From positions 1-37,941 of the forward strand of contig UQXZ01000013.1 in the NCBI GenBank assembly GCA_900545225.1: 37,941 nucleotides of DNA, given 5' to 3'. Positions 24,237-33,608 of this stretch are shown one piece after another. The stretch comes from an uncultured Eubacteriales bacterium (GTDB lineage Bacteria > Bacillota > Clostridia > Lachnospirales > Lachnospiraceae). The position numbers and the translations under genes were made by a program. Below the pieces are notes generated by a model. That model was not told the origin of the DNA and did no database searches. It saw nothing but the letters and a program-made list of their open reading frames with translations. The first letter of the stretch is position 1, and every line of letters starts with the position of its first letter.

Positions 24237-25775
24237 ATGAAGGATATAACAGGCACAACCAAAACGTGTGCTCTTATAGGTAATCCTACTGAACACTCGT
24301 TATCGCCAACGATTCACAACAGTATATCCTTTATGACACAAAATGATATGGCTTATACCACATTTTGTGTAGAAAAGGATGATTTAGGCGATGCAGTAAA
24401 GGGAGCATATGCCCTCGGTATACAAGGTATGAATGTAACAGTTCCACACAAGGAAAATGTAATGGAACATTTAGTGGAAATAGACCCTATTGCAGAAGCT
24501 GTTGGTGCGGTTAATACATTAATAAGAGTTGATGGCGGCTTTAAAGGCGCTAATACAGATTTATTGGGATTTGCCCGTTCATTAAAGGAAGCAGGTTTCG
24601 ATGTTAAGGGTAAGCCAGCCTGCATTCTCGGTGCAGGTGGTGTTGCAAGAGCTATCTGCTTCGCTCTTGTAGAGGCCGGAATAGAGAGTATATATATTCT
24701 CAACAGAACAAAAGAGAAAAGCTTAAGCATCAGAAATGCTTTAAACAGCTATTACGGATATAAAAAAGTTGAATGTCATGTATTTGACTACGACTATGCT
24801 GAAAAATTAAATATTGAAGATTTCTTATTAGTACAGACTACTAATGTTGGTATGTACCCACATAACGCTGACTGCATTTTAGCAGCTGATTCATCTTTAT
24901 TTGAGAAGGCGACATATGGATTTGATGTTATCTACAATCCATATGAAACCACATTTATGAAGAGATTAGCCAAGCATGGAAAGAAATCAATCGACGGTCT
25001 TGACATGCTTTTATATCAGGCTATTGAGTCTTATAAAATGTGGTTCCCTGATATTGAGATCACACCTCATATGGAAAGCTGTACAAAGAGAAAGCTTATG
25101 GATTCATTTGGAATAAGCAAAGAGCCTACGGACGATTTGTTTACATCATGCGTTGGAGTGCCTAAGCCAAAGGATAATATTATTCTTACAGGTTATATGG
25201 GAAGTGGCAAGACTACTCTCGGACACTGGATTTCAAAGAGAACAGGTAAGGTATTTATCGACACTGACAAGGAAATCGAAAAAGAGTATGGCAAAACCAT
25301 AAGTGAAATATTTGAATCTGAGGGCGAAGAAGGCTTCAGAAATATCGAAACAAACTTCTTAAAGAAAATGCTTTCTGCAGGAATCAGCAACTGTGTCATT
25401 TCTGTTGGAGGTGGAACTCCTCTCAGAAGAGAGAACAGAAGCATCCTTAAGAAGATTGGTACGGTTGTATACTTAAGAGCTGGAGCTGATGAGTTATACG
25501 GACGACTTCGTTATGACGCAAGACGCCCATTACTTTTCGGCAAGGAAGGTGAAGAAAGAAGAGAATTCATCAAGAAAAGTCTTTCTGAGAGAGAGCCTTC
25601 TTACCTCGAAGGTGCTCATATAGTAATAAGAACTGACGGAGTATATTTCCCAAAGATCTATCAGGTAATTCACAGAAAGATAAAGAATTTCAATTCTAAG
25701 GGTTACAAGAGAAGAAACAGACGTGTTTCGTTTCACAAAAATAAGGTAAGAAAATATGAAGATTCTAGTAATTAA
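24237..25775 (+). CDS. aroE-aroK: Fused shikimate dehydrogenase and shikimate kinase
   Basis: This 512-residue protein joins two consecutive shikimate-pathway steps. Residues 1-285 are AroE: NPTEHSLSPTIHN, NVTVPHKE with catalytic Lys72, NTDLLGF with its Asp near 109, and the NADP-binding GAGGVARAI. Residues about 312-480 are AroK: Walker A GYMGSGKTT near 319-327, DTDKEIE, GFRNIE, SVGGGTP and the lid RYDARRPL. A basic tail of about 30 residues follows, with many Arg/Lys. The reading frame is continuous across the linker. Its end overlaps the aroQ start by 20 bases. Confidence 0.95.
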   Translation: MKDITGTTKTCALIGNPTEHSLSPTIHNSISFMTQNDMAYTTFCVEKDDLGDAVKGAYALGIQGMNVTVPHKENVMEHLVEIDPIAEAVGAVNTLIRVDGGFKGANTDLLGFARSLKEAGFDVKGKPACILGAGGVARAICFALVEAGIESIYILNRTKEKSLSIRNALNSYYGYKKVECHVFDYDYAEKLNIEDFLLVQTTNVGMYPHNADCILAADSSLFEKATYGFDVIYNPYETTFMKRLAKHGKKSIDGLDMLLYQAIESYKMWFPDIEITPHMESCTKRKLMDSFGISKEPTDDLFTSCVGVPKPKDNIILTGYMGSGKTTLGHWISKRTGKVFIDTDKEIEKEYGKTISEIFESEGEEGFRNIETNFLKKMLSAGISNCVISVGGGTPLRRENRSILKKIGTVVYLRAGADELYGRLRYDARRPLLFGKEGEERREFIKKSLSEREPSYLEGAHIVIRTDGVYFPKIYQVIHRKIKNFNSKGYKRRNRRVSFHKNKVRKYEDSSN

Positions 25776-26190
25776 TGGACCTAATATTAATTTTTTAGGT
25801 ATCAGAGAAAAGCATATTTATGGCTCTGACAATTACGATTCATTATTAAGCTCAATAGATGAGTATGCTAAAGAGCGTAATGTGGATTTTGAATGTTTTC
25901 AAAGTAACTGCGAGGGTGAAATAATCGACAAAATCCAGGAAGCATACCTTAAGGGTGTGGATGGCATTGTTATCAATCCTGGTGCATATACTCACTACAG
26001 CATAGCAATAAGAGATGCTTTAGCTTCAGTAGATGTACCAAAGATTGAGGTGCATATCTCAAATGTACATGCAAGAGAAGAGTTCAGACATGTTTCTGTT
26101 ACTGCTCCTGTATGTACAGCACAGATTACAGGACTTGGTCTCTACGGTTATAAATGTGCCATTGATGCGGTTATTAACATTTTAAAATAA
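25756..26190 (+). CDS. aroQ: Type II 3-dehydroquinate dehydratase
   Basis: This 144-residue enzyme makes 3-dehydroshikimate, the substrate of the preceding AroE domain. The type II signature NGPNINFLGIREKHIYG starts at residue 6, with catalytic Tyr in the flexible lid. NPGAYTHYSIAIRDAL and EVHISNVHAREEFRHVS (catalytic His) follow. Three successive reactions are therefore encoded by two overlapping genes. The ribosome binding site, aaggtaag, lies inside the fusion gene. Confidence 0.96.
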   Translation: MKILVINGPNINFLGIREKHIYGSDNYDSLLSSIDEYAKERNVDFECFQSNCEGEIIDKIQEAYLKGVDGIVINPGAYTHYSIAIRDALASVDVPKIEVHISNVHAREEFRHVSVTAPVCTAQITGLGLYGYKCAIDAVINILK

Positions 26191-26298
26191 TTCCGTTATT
26201 GATATGAGAGTGGTTTTGTTATATGATTATTAGATGTTAAGCCAGTAATCATAGTTGTAATTAATATGGTTATATGTATATGTTTGGAGGAATAAAAA

Positions 26299-26856
26299 AT
26301 GGTTAGTGCAGGCGATTTTAAGAACGGTCTTACAATTCAGATGGATGGCGGTATCTGGCAGATTATCGAATTCCAGCATGTTAAGCCTGGAAAGGGTGCT
26401 GCTTTCGTAAGAACAAAGTTAAAGAACATTGTCAGTGGCGGGGTTGTTGAAAAGTCATTCAGACCAACAGAAAAGTTTGAGACAGCACACATCGACAAGA
26501 GAGATTACCAGTATTTATACAAAGATGGTGACCTTTACAACTTCATGGATATGGAATCATACGAGCAGATTGCACTTAACGCTGATACAGTAGGCGATTC
26601 ATTAAAGTTCGTTAAGGAAAATGAAGTAGTTAAGCTTCTTTCACACCAGGGTAACGTATTCTCAATCGATCCACCATTATTCGTAGAGCTTGAGATTACA
26701 GAGTCAGAGCCAGGTGTTAAGGGTGATACAGCTACAGGTGCTACAAAGCCTGCTATCGTTGAAACAGGTGCACAGGTAATGGTTCCTTTATTTGTAAACC
26801 AGGGTGATACAATCAAGATTGATACAAGAACAGGTGAGTACTTATCAAGAGTATAA
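26299..26856 (+). CDS. efp: Translation elongation factor P
   Basis: EF-P relieves ribosome stalling at polyproline. This 185-residue protein has the three-domain layout. The modification-loop Lys32 in KPGKGAAFVR is in the form used by many Firmicutes, and the C-terminal signature starts at KPAIVETGAQVMVPLFV. GGAGG lies eight bases upstream of the ATG. Modification enzymes are not in the window. Codon use is that of a highly expressed gene. Confidence 0.97.
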   Translation: MVSAGDFKNGLTIQMDGGIWQIIEFQHVKPGKGAAFVRTKLKNIVSGGVVEKSFRPTEKFETAHIDKRDYQYLYKDGDLYNFMDMESYEQIALNADTVGDSLKFVKENEVVKLLSHQGNVFSIDPPLFVELEITESEPGVKGDTATGATKPAIVETGAQVMVPLFVNQGDTIKIDTRTGEYLSRV

Positions 26857-26906
26857 TCCTTGTTGCATCGTCAATAAGATGATTGTTTACAGGTCATTCT
26901 GACTTG

Positions 26907-26933
26907 GAATTAAAAACACTTGATTTTTAATTC
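26907..26933 (+). terminator. AT-rich hairpin after efp
   Basis: The stem gaattaaaaa (26907-26916) pairs perfectly with tttttaattc (26924-26933) around a 7-base loop, then tgttt. It is AT-rich, so only a moderate terminator. Confidence 0.5.
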
Positions 26934-27011
26934 TGTTTATTGCATAATAATTTGTATTGTGTTAATCCATAGAGATTAGTTCGAGATAATATTTTTAAAG
27001 AGGTGACAATA

Positions 27012-27215
27012 ATGAGACAGGATATTCATCCAGAATATTATCAGGCAAAGGTTGTATGTAACTGTGGTAACGAATTCGTTACAGGTTCTACAAAGCCAGA
27101 GATTCACGTAGAAGTTTGCTCAAAGTGCCATCCATTCTACACAGGACAGCAGAAGGCAACAACAGCTCGTGGTCGTATTGATAAGTTCAACAAGAAGTAC
27201 GGTGTTTCAAACTAA
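27012..27215 (+). CDS. rpmE: 50S ribosomal protein L31, zinc-binding type
   Basis: This 67-residue ribosomal protein begins MRQDIHPEYYQ, the standard L31 start. ATG 27012 is chosen because AAAGAGG lies at 26998-27004; a GTG at 27003 would add three non-family residues. Zinc ligands Cys16, Cys18, Cys36 and Cys39 are present, so this is the C+ form, used when zinc is sufficient. A terminator follows 16 bases after the stop. Confidence 0.96.
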   Translation: MRQDIHPEYYQAKVVCNCGNEFVTGSTKPEIHVEVCSKCHPFYTGQQKATTARGRIDKFNKKYGVSN

Positions 27216-27231
27216 TTGCAAACATCAGAAG

Positions 27232-27259
27232 GACCCGGATTTATTCCGGGTCTTTTTTT
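27232..27259 (+). terminator. Intrinsic terminator after rpmE
   Basis: The stem gacccgga (27232-27239) pairs with tccgggtc (27245-27252), followed by seven T. A textbook terminator. Confidence 0.93.
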
Positions 27260-27501
27260 ATTATCCTGAAGACGTCTATATAAACTTAGATATCTTATTT
27301 AAAGATCTAAGTTAAATATCTTGTTTGGATATTTTATTTATATTTTTAGTTAAATAATTATATTTAAATATATTTATTTAGGTATTTATATTCAGATTAC
27401 ATTTAAATCGTATATAAATTGTATAAAAAAGATACCCGGTTAGCTAAAGATAATAGTTTATTTTTTATATGAATTTATTTAGATACAGAGTATAATTACG
27501 A
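27260..27501. other. AT-rich spacer with two consecutive hairpins
   Basis: Between rpmE and guaB the sequence is very AT-rich and has no gene. Two adjacent hairpins stand out. The first spans 27283-27313 (aacttagat and atctaagtt, with inner atctt/aagat pairing). The second spans 27314-27334 (aaatatc, loop ttgtttg, gatattt). They lie before the guaB promoter, so they are not part of its leader. I see no purine riboswitch core. Confidence 0.5.
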
Positions 27502-27530
27502 TTGACGAAAGCATATTACAATGATATATT
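27502..27530 (+). promoter_or_regulatory. Sigma-A promoter for guaB
   Basis: TTGACG (27502-27507), a 17-bp spacer and TATATT (27525-27530) lie 68 bases before the guaB start. Confidence 0.75.
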
Positions 27531-27598
27531 TTTAGGAATATACAGACACAGAATGTTGCAATAAAACCAGTATTTTTTTAGAAAGGAAAGGGCTAGTA

Positions 27599-29056
27599 AT
27601 GAGCGAGATTATTGGAGAAGGAATTACATTTGATGACGTGCTTCTTGTACCACAGTATTCAGAGGTTACACCTAACCTAGTTGACTTAAAGACTAAGCTC
27701 ACAAATAAGATTGAACTTAGAATTCCTCTTATGAGTGCAGGTATGGATACTGTTACTGAGCATAGAATGGCTATTGCCATGGCAAGACAGGGTGGTATCG
27801 GAATTATTCATAAGAATATGAGTATTGAAGAGCAGGCAGAGGAAGTAGATAAGGTTAAGCGTTCAGAGAACGGTGTAATCACAGATCCATTTTCATTACA
27901 TGCAGATGACACACTTGCAGATGCAAACAACCTTATGGGTAAATTCAGAATTTCAGGTGTTCCAATTGTTGATGATGAAGGTAAGCTTGTAGGTATCATC
28001 ACTAATCGTGATCTTAAGTTTGAAAAGGATTTTTCAAAGAAGATTAGTGAAAGAATGACAAGTGAAAACCTCATTACAGCACCTGTAGGCATCACTCTTG
28101 ACGAAGCTAAGGCTATCCTCAGAGATGCAAGAAAAGAGAAGCTTCCTATCGTAGATAAGGACTTCAAGTTAAAGGGTCTTATTACAATTAAGGATATTGA
28201 GAAGCAGATCCAGTATCCTAACTCAGCTCATGATGAGCAGGGCAGACTTCTTGTAGGTGCTGCTGTTGGTATTACAACTAACATCATGGACAGAGTTGAA
28301 GCTCTTGTTAATGCCAAGGTTGACTGTATCGTTCTTGACTCAGCTCATGGTCATTCAAAGAACATCATCCAGGCTGTTAAGGACATTAAGGCAGCATATC
28401 CTGATCTTCAGGTTATCGCAGGTAACATCGCTACAGCAGAAGCTGCTAAGGCACTCTGTGAAGCAGGTGTAGATGCTATCAAGGTAGGTATCGGACCTGG
28501 TTCTATCTGTACAACACGAGTTGTTGCAGGTATCGGTGTACCTCAGGTTACAGCTGTTATGGATGCATACTCAGAAGCTAAGAAGTATGGTATTCCTGTG
28601 ATCGCTGATGGTGGTATCAAGTACTCAGGTGATATCGTTAAAGCTCTTGCAGCAGGTGGTAACGTATGTATGCTGGGTAGCCTTCTTGCTGGTTGTGATG
28701 AGTCACCAGGAGAATTCGAATTATACCAGGGTAGAAAGTTCAAAGTTTACCGTGGTATGGGTTCTATTGCAGCTATGGAGAACGGCAGTAAGGACAGATA
28801 CTTCCAGACAGATGCTAAGAAGCTCGTTCCTGAAGGTGTTGAAGGTAGAGTTGCATACAAGGGTCAGTTAGAAGATACAATCTTCCAGCTTATCGGTGGT
28901 ATCCGTTCAGGTATGGGTTACTGTGGTGCAAAGGATATTTCTACATTACAGGATACAGCTAAGTTCATTAAGATGAGCTCTGCTGCTCTTCGTGAGAGTC
29001 ATCCACATGATATTCATATCACTAAGGAAGCTCCTAACTACAGCGTAGACGAATAA
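27599..29056 (+). CDS. guaB: IMP dehydrogenase
   Basis: This 485-residue enzyme oxidises IMP to XMP, the committed step to GMP. It starts FDDVLLVPQYSEVTP. The inserted pair of CBS domains lies at about residues 95-205. The catalytic loop GIGPGSICTTR has Cys304, the phosphate site GDIVKALAAGGNVCMLGSLLAG follows, and the flap is YRGMGSIAAM. AAAGGAAAGG precedes the ATG. It is monocistronic between its own promoter and a terminator. Confidence 0.97.
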   Translation: MSEIIGEGITFDDVLLVPQYSEVTPNLVDLKTKLTNKIELRIPLMSAGMDTVTEHRMAIAMARQGGIGIIHKNMSIEEQAEEVDKVKRSENGVITDPFSLHADDTLADANNLMGKFRISGVPIVDDEGKLVGIITNRDLKFEKDFSKKISERMTSENLITAPVGITLDEAKAILRDARKEKLPIVDKDFKLKGLITIKDIEKQIQYPNSAHDEQGRLLVGAAVGITTNIMDRVEALVNAKVDCIVLDSAHGHSKNIIQAVKDIKAAYPDLQVIAGNIATAEAAKALCEAGVDAIKVGIGPGSICTTRVVAGIGVPQVTAVMDAYSEAKKYGIPVIADGGIKYSGDIVKALAAGGNVCMLGSLLAGCDESPGEFELYQGRKFKVYRGMGSIAAMENGSKDRYFQTDAKKLVPEGVEGRVAYKGQLEDTIFQLIGGIRSGMGYCGAKDISTLQDTAKFIKMSSAALRESHPHDIHITKEAPNYSVDE

Positions 29057-29094
29057 TAACCTCATCCAGAGTTAATATAATATAAACAATAAAG

Positions 29095-29127
29095 GCGTAG
29101 CGGTTTTAACATAACTGCTACGCTTTT
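29095..29127 (+). terminator. Intrinsic terminator after guaB
   Basis: The stem gcgtagcggtt (29095-29105) pairs with aactgctacgc (29113-29123), with one G-U pair, followed by tttt. Confidence 0.85.
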
Positions 29128-29178
29128 AATTTATCGCCGAAAAACCATTTTTATGGGCATTAATATGCTTAATTATAG

Positions 29179-29207
29179 TTTAATCATTATACATATTTTG
29201 TTATAAT
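29179..29207 (+). promoter_or_regulatory. Putative promoter for argS
   Basis: A perfect TATAAT (29202-29207) is preceded at 17-bp spacing by a weak -35, TTTAAT (29179-29184), 61 bases before the argS start. Confidence 0.5.
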
Positions 29208-29267
29208 ATCTTATTAGACTATAGTAATCGTATTTGAAAATATATTTTTAAAAGGACATATATAATT

Positions 29268-31031
29268 ATGAAATTATTTACAGAGCTTGTAAGTGATAAA
29301 GTATCTGATGCATTTGAAAAAGCGGGCTATGACCGTGAATTTGGAGCGGTTTCTATTTCTAAGAGACCGGACTTATGCGAGTTTCAGTGTAACGGCTGTA
29401 TGGCCCTTGCAAAGAAAGAAAATAAGAATCCAATTGAAATAGCAGAAGCAGTAGTTGCCATATTAGCTGAAGAGACAGAGTTTTTCTCTAAGGCAGAGGC
29501 TGCCAAGCCTGGATTTATCAATCTTTCTGTTACAGAAAAATTTATTTCTGAATATATTAACAATATGTGGAATGCCGATAAGTTTGGTTATGAATCAGAC
29601 GCAGAAGGCAGAAAAGCAGTAATTGACTACGGAGGAGCAAATGTTGCAAAGCCTCTTCATGTAGGTCATTTAAGAAGTGCCGTAATCGGTGAATGCATTA
29701 AGAGAATGTACAAGTTTGCAGGTTCGGATATCGTAGGCGATGTTCATCTTGGTGACTGGGGACTTCAGATGGGACTTATCATTGAGCAGTTAAGATTAGA
29801 TAAGCCTGACCTTGTTTATTTTGACAGCAGTTTCGAAGGCGAATATCCTACAGAATCACCATTTACTCTTGATGAGCTTGAACAGATTTATCCAAAGGCA
29901 AGTGCAAGATCTAAGGAAGATGAAGAGTTCCTTGCTAAGGCACAGGATACAACTCTTAAGCTTCAGAACGGGGATAAGGCATATACAGCAATCTGGAAGC
30001 ACATAATGGCATTATCTAAGGCTGACTTAAAGAAGAATTACGATAACCTTGATGTGTCATTTGATATCTGGAAAGGTGAATCAGATGCTCAGCCATTTAT
30101 CGGTCCAATGATTAAGGACTTTGAGGACAGAGGGATTGCTCATGAGAGTAATGGAGCATTAGTTGTTGATGTTTCTGAAGAGACAGATAAGAAGGAAATG
30201 CCTCCTTGTATCGTAAGAAAGTCAGACGGTGCCGCATTATATGCAACATCTGACCTTGCTACAATTATTGACAGAGAGCAGACATATCATCCTGAAGAAT
30301 ATATTTACGTAGCTGATAAGAGACAGGAGCTTCATTTTACACAGGTATTCAGAACTGCTAAGAAGGCAGGACTTGTTTCAGAAGATAAGAGCCTTCGTTT
30401 CTTAGGCTTCGGTACAATGAACGGTAAGGATGGAAAGCCATTTAAGACAAGAGCCGGCGGTGTTATGAGACTTGAATATCTCATTGAAGATATTAAGAAT
30501 GCAGTTGCTGACAAGATGAAGGAGAACAACTCTCTTCCTGAAAATGAAATCAACGGTATAGCCGAAATCGTAGGACTTGCAGCATTAAAGTATGGAGACC
30601 TTTCAAACCAGGCTACAAGAGATTACATTTTTGACGTTGACAGATTTACTTCATTTGAAGGAAATACAGGTCCTTATATTCTCTACACAGTAGTAAGAAT
30701 TAAGTCTATTTTAGAGAAGGCCGGATATGCTGAAGGCGGTAAGGGTGCCATAGGCATTGCGCTTACTGATAAAGAAAAGCAGTTAGAGCTTAAGTTAGCA
30801 GGATTTGCTGCAGCATTTGCAGAGAGCTTCAAGGAACTTGCACCTCATAAAATGTGCCAGTTCATGTATGAAGTAGCAGATGTATTTAACGGCTTCTATC
30901 ACGACACAAACATTCTTAATGAAACAGATGAAAATGTTAAGAATTCCAGACTCGCTCTTTTAGCATTTACAAGAGATGTATTGACTGCATGTTTAGATAT
31001 GCTTGCCATAAAATGTCCGGATAAGATGTAA
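29268..31031 (+). CDS. argS: Arginyl-tRNA synthetase
   Basis: This 587-residue class I synthetase has the N-terminal additional domain, the ANVAKPLHVGHLRS motif near residue 125 (HIGH type), ATSDLATIIDR, ADKRQELHFTQVF, and KPFKTRAGG in the KMSKS position. The C-terminal anticodon-binding domain includes YEVADVFNGFYHDTNIL. It is followed 13 bases later by a glycosyltransferase gene with no terminator, so it may be co-transcribed with it and the pyr genes. Confidence 0.97.
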   Translation: MKLFTELVSDKVSDAFEKAGYDREFGAVSISKRPDLCEFQCNGCMALAKKENKNPIEIAEAVVAILAEETEFFSKAEAAKPGFINLSVTEKFISEYINNMWNADKFGYESDAEGRKAVIDYGGANVAKPLHVGHLRSAVIGECIKRMYKFAGSDIVGDVHLGDWGLQMGLIIEQLRLDKPDLVYFDSSFEGEYPTESPFTLDELEQIYPKASARSKEDEEFLAKAQDTTLKLQNGDKAYTAIWKHIMALSKADLKKNYDNLDVSFDIWKGESDAQPFIGPMIKDFEDRGIAHESNGALVVDVSEETDKKEMPPCIVRKSDGAALYATSDLATIIDREQTYHPEEYIYVADKRQELHFTQVFRTAKKAGLVSEDKSLRFLGFGTMNGKDGKPFKTRAGGVMRLEYLIEDIKNAVADKMKENNSLPENEINGIAEIVGLAALKYGDLSNQATRDYIFDVDRFTSFEGNTGPYILYTVVRIKSILEKAGYAEGGKGAIGIALTDKEKQLELKLAGFAAAFAESFKELAPHKMCQFMYEVADVFNGFYHDTNILNETDENVKNSRLALLAFTRDVLTACLDMLAIKCPDKM

Positions 31032-31044
31032 TGGAGATTTTACA

Positions 31045-32076
31045 ATGAGTGAAAATAAAAAATATCTCTCTGTAATTATTCCCGGCTACAACAGTGCGGA
31101 ATATATGCATGTAAGCATAGAATCAGCCCTTGTTGGTGGAGAAGATGTGGAGATACTTATAGTCGATGACGGATCGACAAAAGACAATACATACGAAATT
31201 GCAAAGAAGTATGAGGAAAAGTATCCTACAATTATCAGAGCGATTACACAGGAAAATAAAGGCCATGGTGGCGCAGTTAATACAGGTATTGCCAATGCAA
31301 CCGGAGAATATATCAAGGTTCTTGACAGTGATGACTGGCTGGATGAATACAGCCTTCTGTATATACTGAATAAATTAAAGGGCTTTTCAGAGGAAGAAAA
31401 GCCTGACTTATACCTTGCCAACTATGTATATGAAAAGGAAGGAAAGTCACATAAGAAGAGAATGCATTATGAAAATGTATTCCCTACAGACAAGCTCTTT
31501 ACATGGAATGATATCGGATCTTTCTTATTAGATCAGTATATCCTCATGCACAGCGTTATGTATAAGAGACAGTTGCTTTTAGACTGCAATTTAAAGCTTC
31601 CTGAGCATATGTTTTATGTAGATAATGTATTCGTGTTTGAGCCTTTAATGAGTGCGGAGAAACTCTATTTCTCAGATGTGAACCTTTACAGATACTTCAT
31701 CGGTAGAGAAGATCAGTCTGTAAATGAAAGTGTAATGATTTCACGTATTGATCAGCAGCTTCACATTAACAAGAGAATGATTAAGTTTTATTCCGACGTA
31801 AAGGATTTCAAATACAAAAAGAGAAAGAAATATATGGAGAAATATCTTTTAGATATCCTCATGGTTTCTTCAATTCTTTTACTGGTTTCCGGTACCGAGG
31901 AAAACCTTAAGAAGAAGGATGAACTCTGGGAATATTTAAAAGAATGTGATCCGAAATTATATGTAAAAATCAGAAACGGAATTCTTGGAAGATTATTTAA
32001 CTCTAAGAAGACTATTGTTAAAAAATTCCTTGTTTTCGGTTACAAAGGATTAAATAAATACATGGGCTTCAACTAA
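31045..32076 (+). CDS. Family 2 glycosyltransferase
   Basis: This 343-residue GT-A fold enzyme has VIIPGYNSAEYMHVSIESAL near residue 10, the nucleotide-binding LIVDDGSTKDNT near 35, NKGHGGAVNTGI, and the metal-binding DSDDW near 94. The C-terminal 140 residues are Lys-rich and lack a clear membrane helix. It sits alone between argS and pyrC, far from the other glycan genes, with a 13-base gap to argS. GGAGATTTT precedes the ATG. The acceptor is unknown. Confidence 0.88.
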   Translation: MSENKKYLSVIIPGYNSAEYMHVSIESALVGGEDVEILIVDDGSTKDNTYEIAKKYEEKYPTIIRAITQENKGHGGAVNTGIANATGEYIKVLDSDDWLDEYSLLYILNKLKGFSEEEKPDLYLANYVYEKEGKSHKKRMHYENVFPTDKLFTWNDIGSFLLDQYILMHSVMYKRQLLLDCNLKLPEHMFYVDNVFVFEPLMSAEKLYFSDVNLYRYFIGREDQSVNESVMISRIDQQLHINKRMIKFYSDVKDFKYKKRKKYMEKYLLDILMVSSILLLVSGTEENLKKKDELWEYLKECDPKLYVKIRNGILGRLFNSKKTIVKKFLVFGYKGLNKYMGFN

Positions 32077-32130
32077 GCAGGACATTTGCGGATTGAAACT
32101 ATTTATTTACAACATAGGAAAGGAGCAATT

Positions 32131-33492
32131 ATGGTTACTTTTATTAAAAACGGTCGAGTTCTCGATCCTGAAACAAAGCTTGATGCAGTAATGGATGTAT
32201 TAGTAGTTGATAACTACATCACTAAGATAGAAGAAAATATTGCAGACGAAGCAGTTAAGAATGCGTTAAATGAAAATGGTTATACAGAAGAGAGCCTTTC
32301 AGTTATTGATGCAACAGGATGTTATGTAATGCCTGGTCTTATTGACCTCCATGTACATTTAAGAGAGCCTGGACAGGAGCATAAGGAAACTATAAGAACA
32401 GGTGCGAGAGCAGCTGCAAGAGGTGGTTTCACAACTATCTGTGCAATGCCTAATACTAATCCTGTAGTTGACTGTGTAGAAGTATTAGATGAAGTTAACG
32501 ACAAGATTAAGGCTGAAACATATGTAAATGTATTACAGCTTGCAGCTATGACAGCAGGTGAAGACGGTGAGTTTATCACTGACTTTGAGGCGCTTAAGAA
32601 ACATGGTGCTCCCGCAGTAAGTGAAGACGGTAAATCTGTTATGAACGGCAGAGTTGCTAGACAGGCCTTCAGAGAGGCTGCACTTAACAACTTACCTGTA
32701 TTTGACCACTGTGAAGACATTGACCTCAGAGCAAGAGGTGTTATGAATGCAGGAAGTAAGGCAAAGGAATATGGTCTCTACGGAATTCTTAACGCTGTAG
32801 AAGATACTATTACAGCGAGAGATATGATTCTTGCAAAGGATACAGGTGCTCACATTCACTTATGCCACATTTCTACAGCAGGCGTTGTTCAGCTTATCCG
32901 TTTCGGAAAGTCAGCAGGCGTAAGAGTAACAGCTGAGGTAACACCTCATCACTTCACTTTTACAGAAGATGATGTAGATCCAAACAACGCAAACTACAAG
33001 ATGAACCCACCTTTAAGAAGCAAGAAGGATGTGGAGGCAATCTTAGAAGGTTTAGCTGACGGAACAATCGATGCAATTGCAACAGACCATGCACCTCATT
33101 CAAGATCAGAGAAGAAGCTTGATTTCGCAAAGGCTCCATTTGGTATCACAGGCCTTGAAACTGCTGTATCAATTACTATCAGTGAATTAGTAAACAAGCG
33201 TATTCTTACGCCTCTTCAGATGGCTGAAAAGATGAGCTACAACCCTGCTAAGATTCTTGGTATTAACAAGGGTAGATTACAGGTTGCTTCACCTGCTGAT
33301 ATCGTTATTATCGATCCGGAAGCAGAATATGTTGTAGACAGCTCAAAGTTCTTATCAAAGGGTAAGAATACTCCATTTGAAGGCAGAAAAGTTAATGGTG
33401 TAGTAAGAGCTACTATCGCCGGTGGTAAGGTTATTTACAGAAATATTGACGGTAACGAATCTGTTATTGATAAGGAAGAAAGAGATTTCTAA
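32131..33492 (+). CDS. pyrC: Dihydroorotase
   Basis: This 453-residue amidohydrolase cyclises carbamoyl aspartate to dihydroorotate. Metal ligands are in DLHVHLREPG (His74, His76), and HICHIS-like HLCHIS, EVTPHHF and ATDHAPHS follow. This is the class I type found in Gram-positives. I place the start at ATG 32131, preceded by AAAGGAG; a TTG at 32086 would add 15 non-homologous residues. It is the first of four pyr genes. No PyrR-type attenuator is visible in the 54 bases upstream. Confidence 0.96.
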   Translation: MVTFIKNGRVLDPETKLDAVMDVLVVDNYITKIEENIADEAVKNALNENGYTEESLSVIDATGCYVMPGLIDLHVHLREPGQEHKETIRTGARAAARGGFTTICAMPNTNPVVDCVEVLDEVNDKIKAETYVNVLQLAAMTAGEDGEFITDFEALKKHGAPAVSEDGKSVMNGRVARQAFREAALNNLPVFDHCEDIDLRARGVMNAGSKAKEYGLYGILNAVEDTITARDMILAKDTGAHIHLCHISTAGVVQLIRFGKSAGVRVTAEVTPHHFTFTEDDVDPNNANYKMNPPLRSKKDVEAILEGLADGTIDAIATDHAPHSRSEKKLDFAKAPFGITGLETAVSITISELVNKRILTPLQMAEKMSYNPAKILGINKGRLQVASPADIVIIDPEAEYVVDSSKFLSKGKNTPFEGRKVNGVVRATIAGGKVIYRNIDGNESVIDKEERDF

Positions 33493-33608
33493 TTAATAAA
33501 TTAATTGGTTAATTAATTTTGAAATTTTAACGTAACCTTAATTTGAAATTTCTGTTTTGATTGTAATAAAAATACAAAACAATATCTTACGTTTGTGAGG
33601 AATTTTTT

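Noticed and set aside
27260..27598. Possible purine riboswitch before guaB
   Set aside because: The hairpins at 27283-27334 lie upstream of the promoter, and the conserved purine-aptamer junction and loop sequences are not present in the 68-base leader.
33493..33608. Possible PyrR attenuator in the pyr operon
   Set aside because: The gap is AT-rich with only weak inverted repeats; no PyrR-binding loop and no terminator/antiterminator pair could be drawn.
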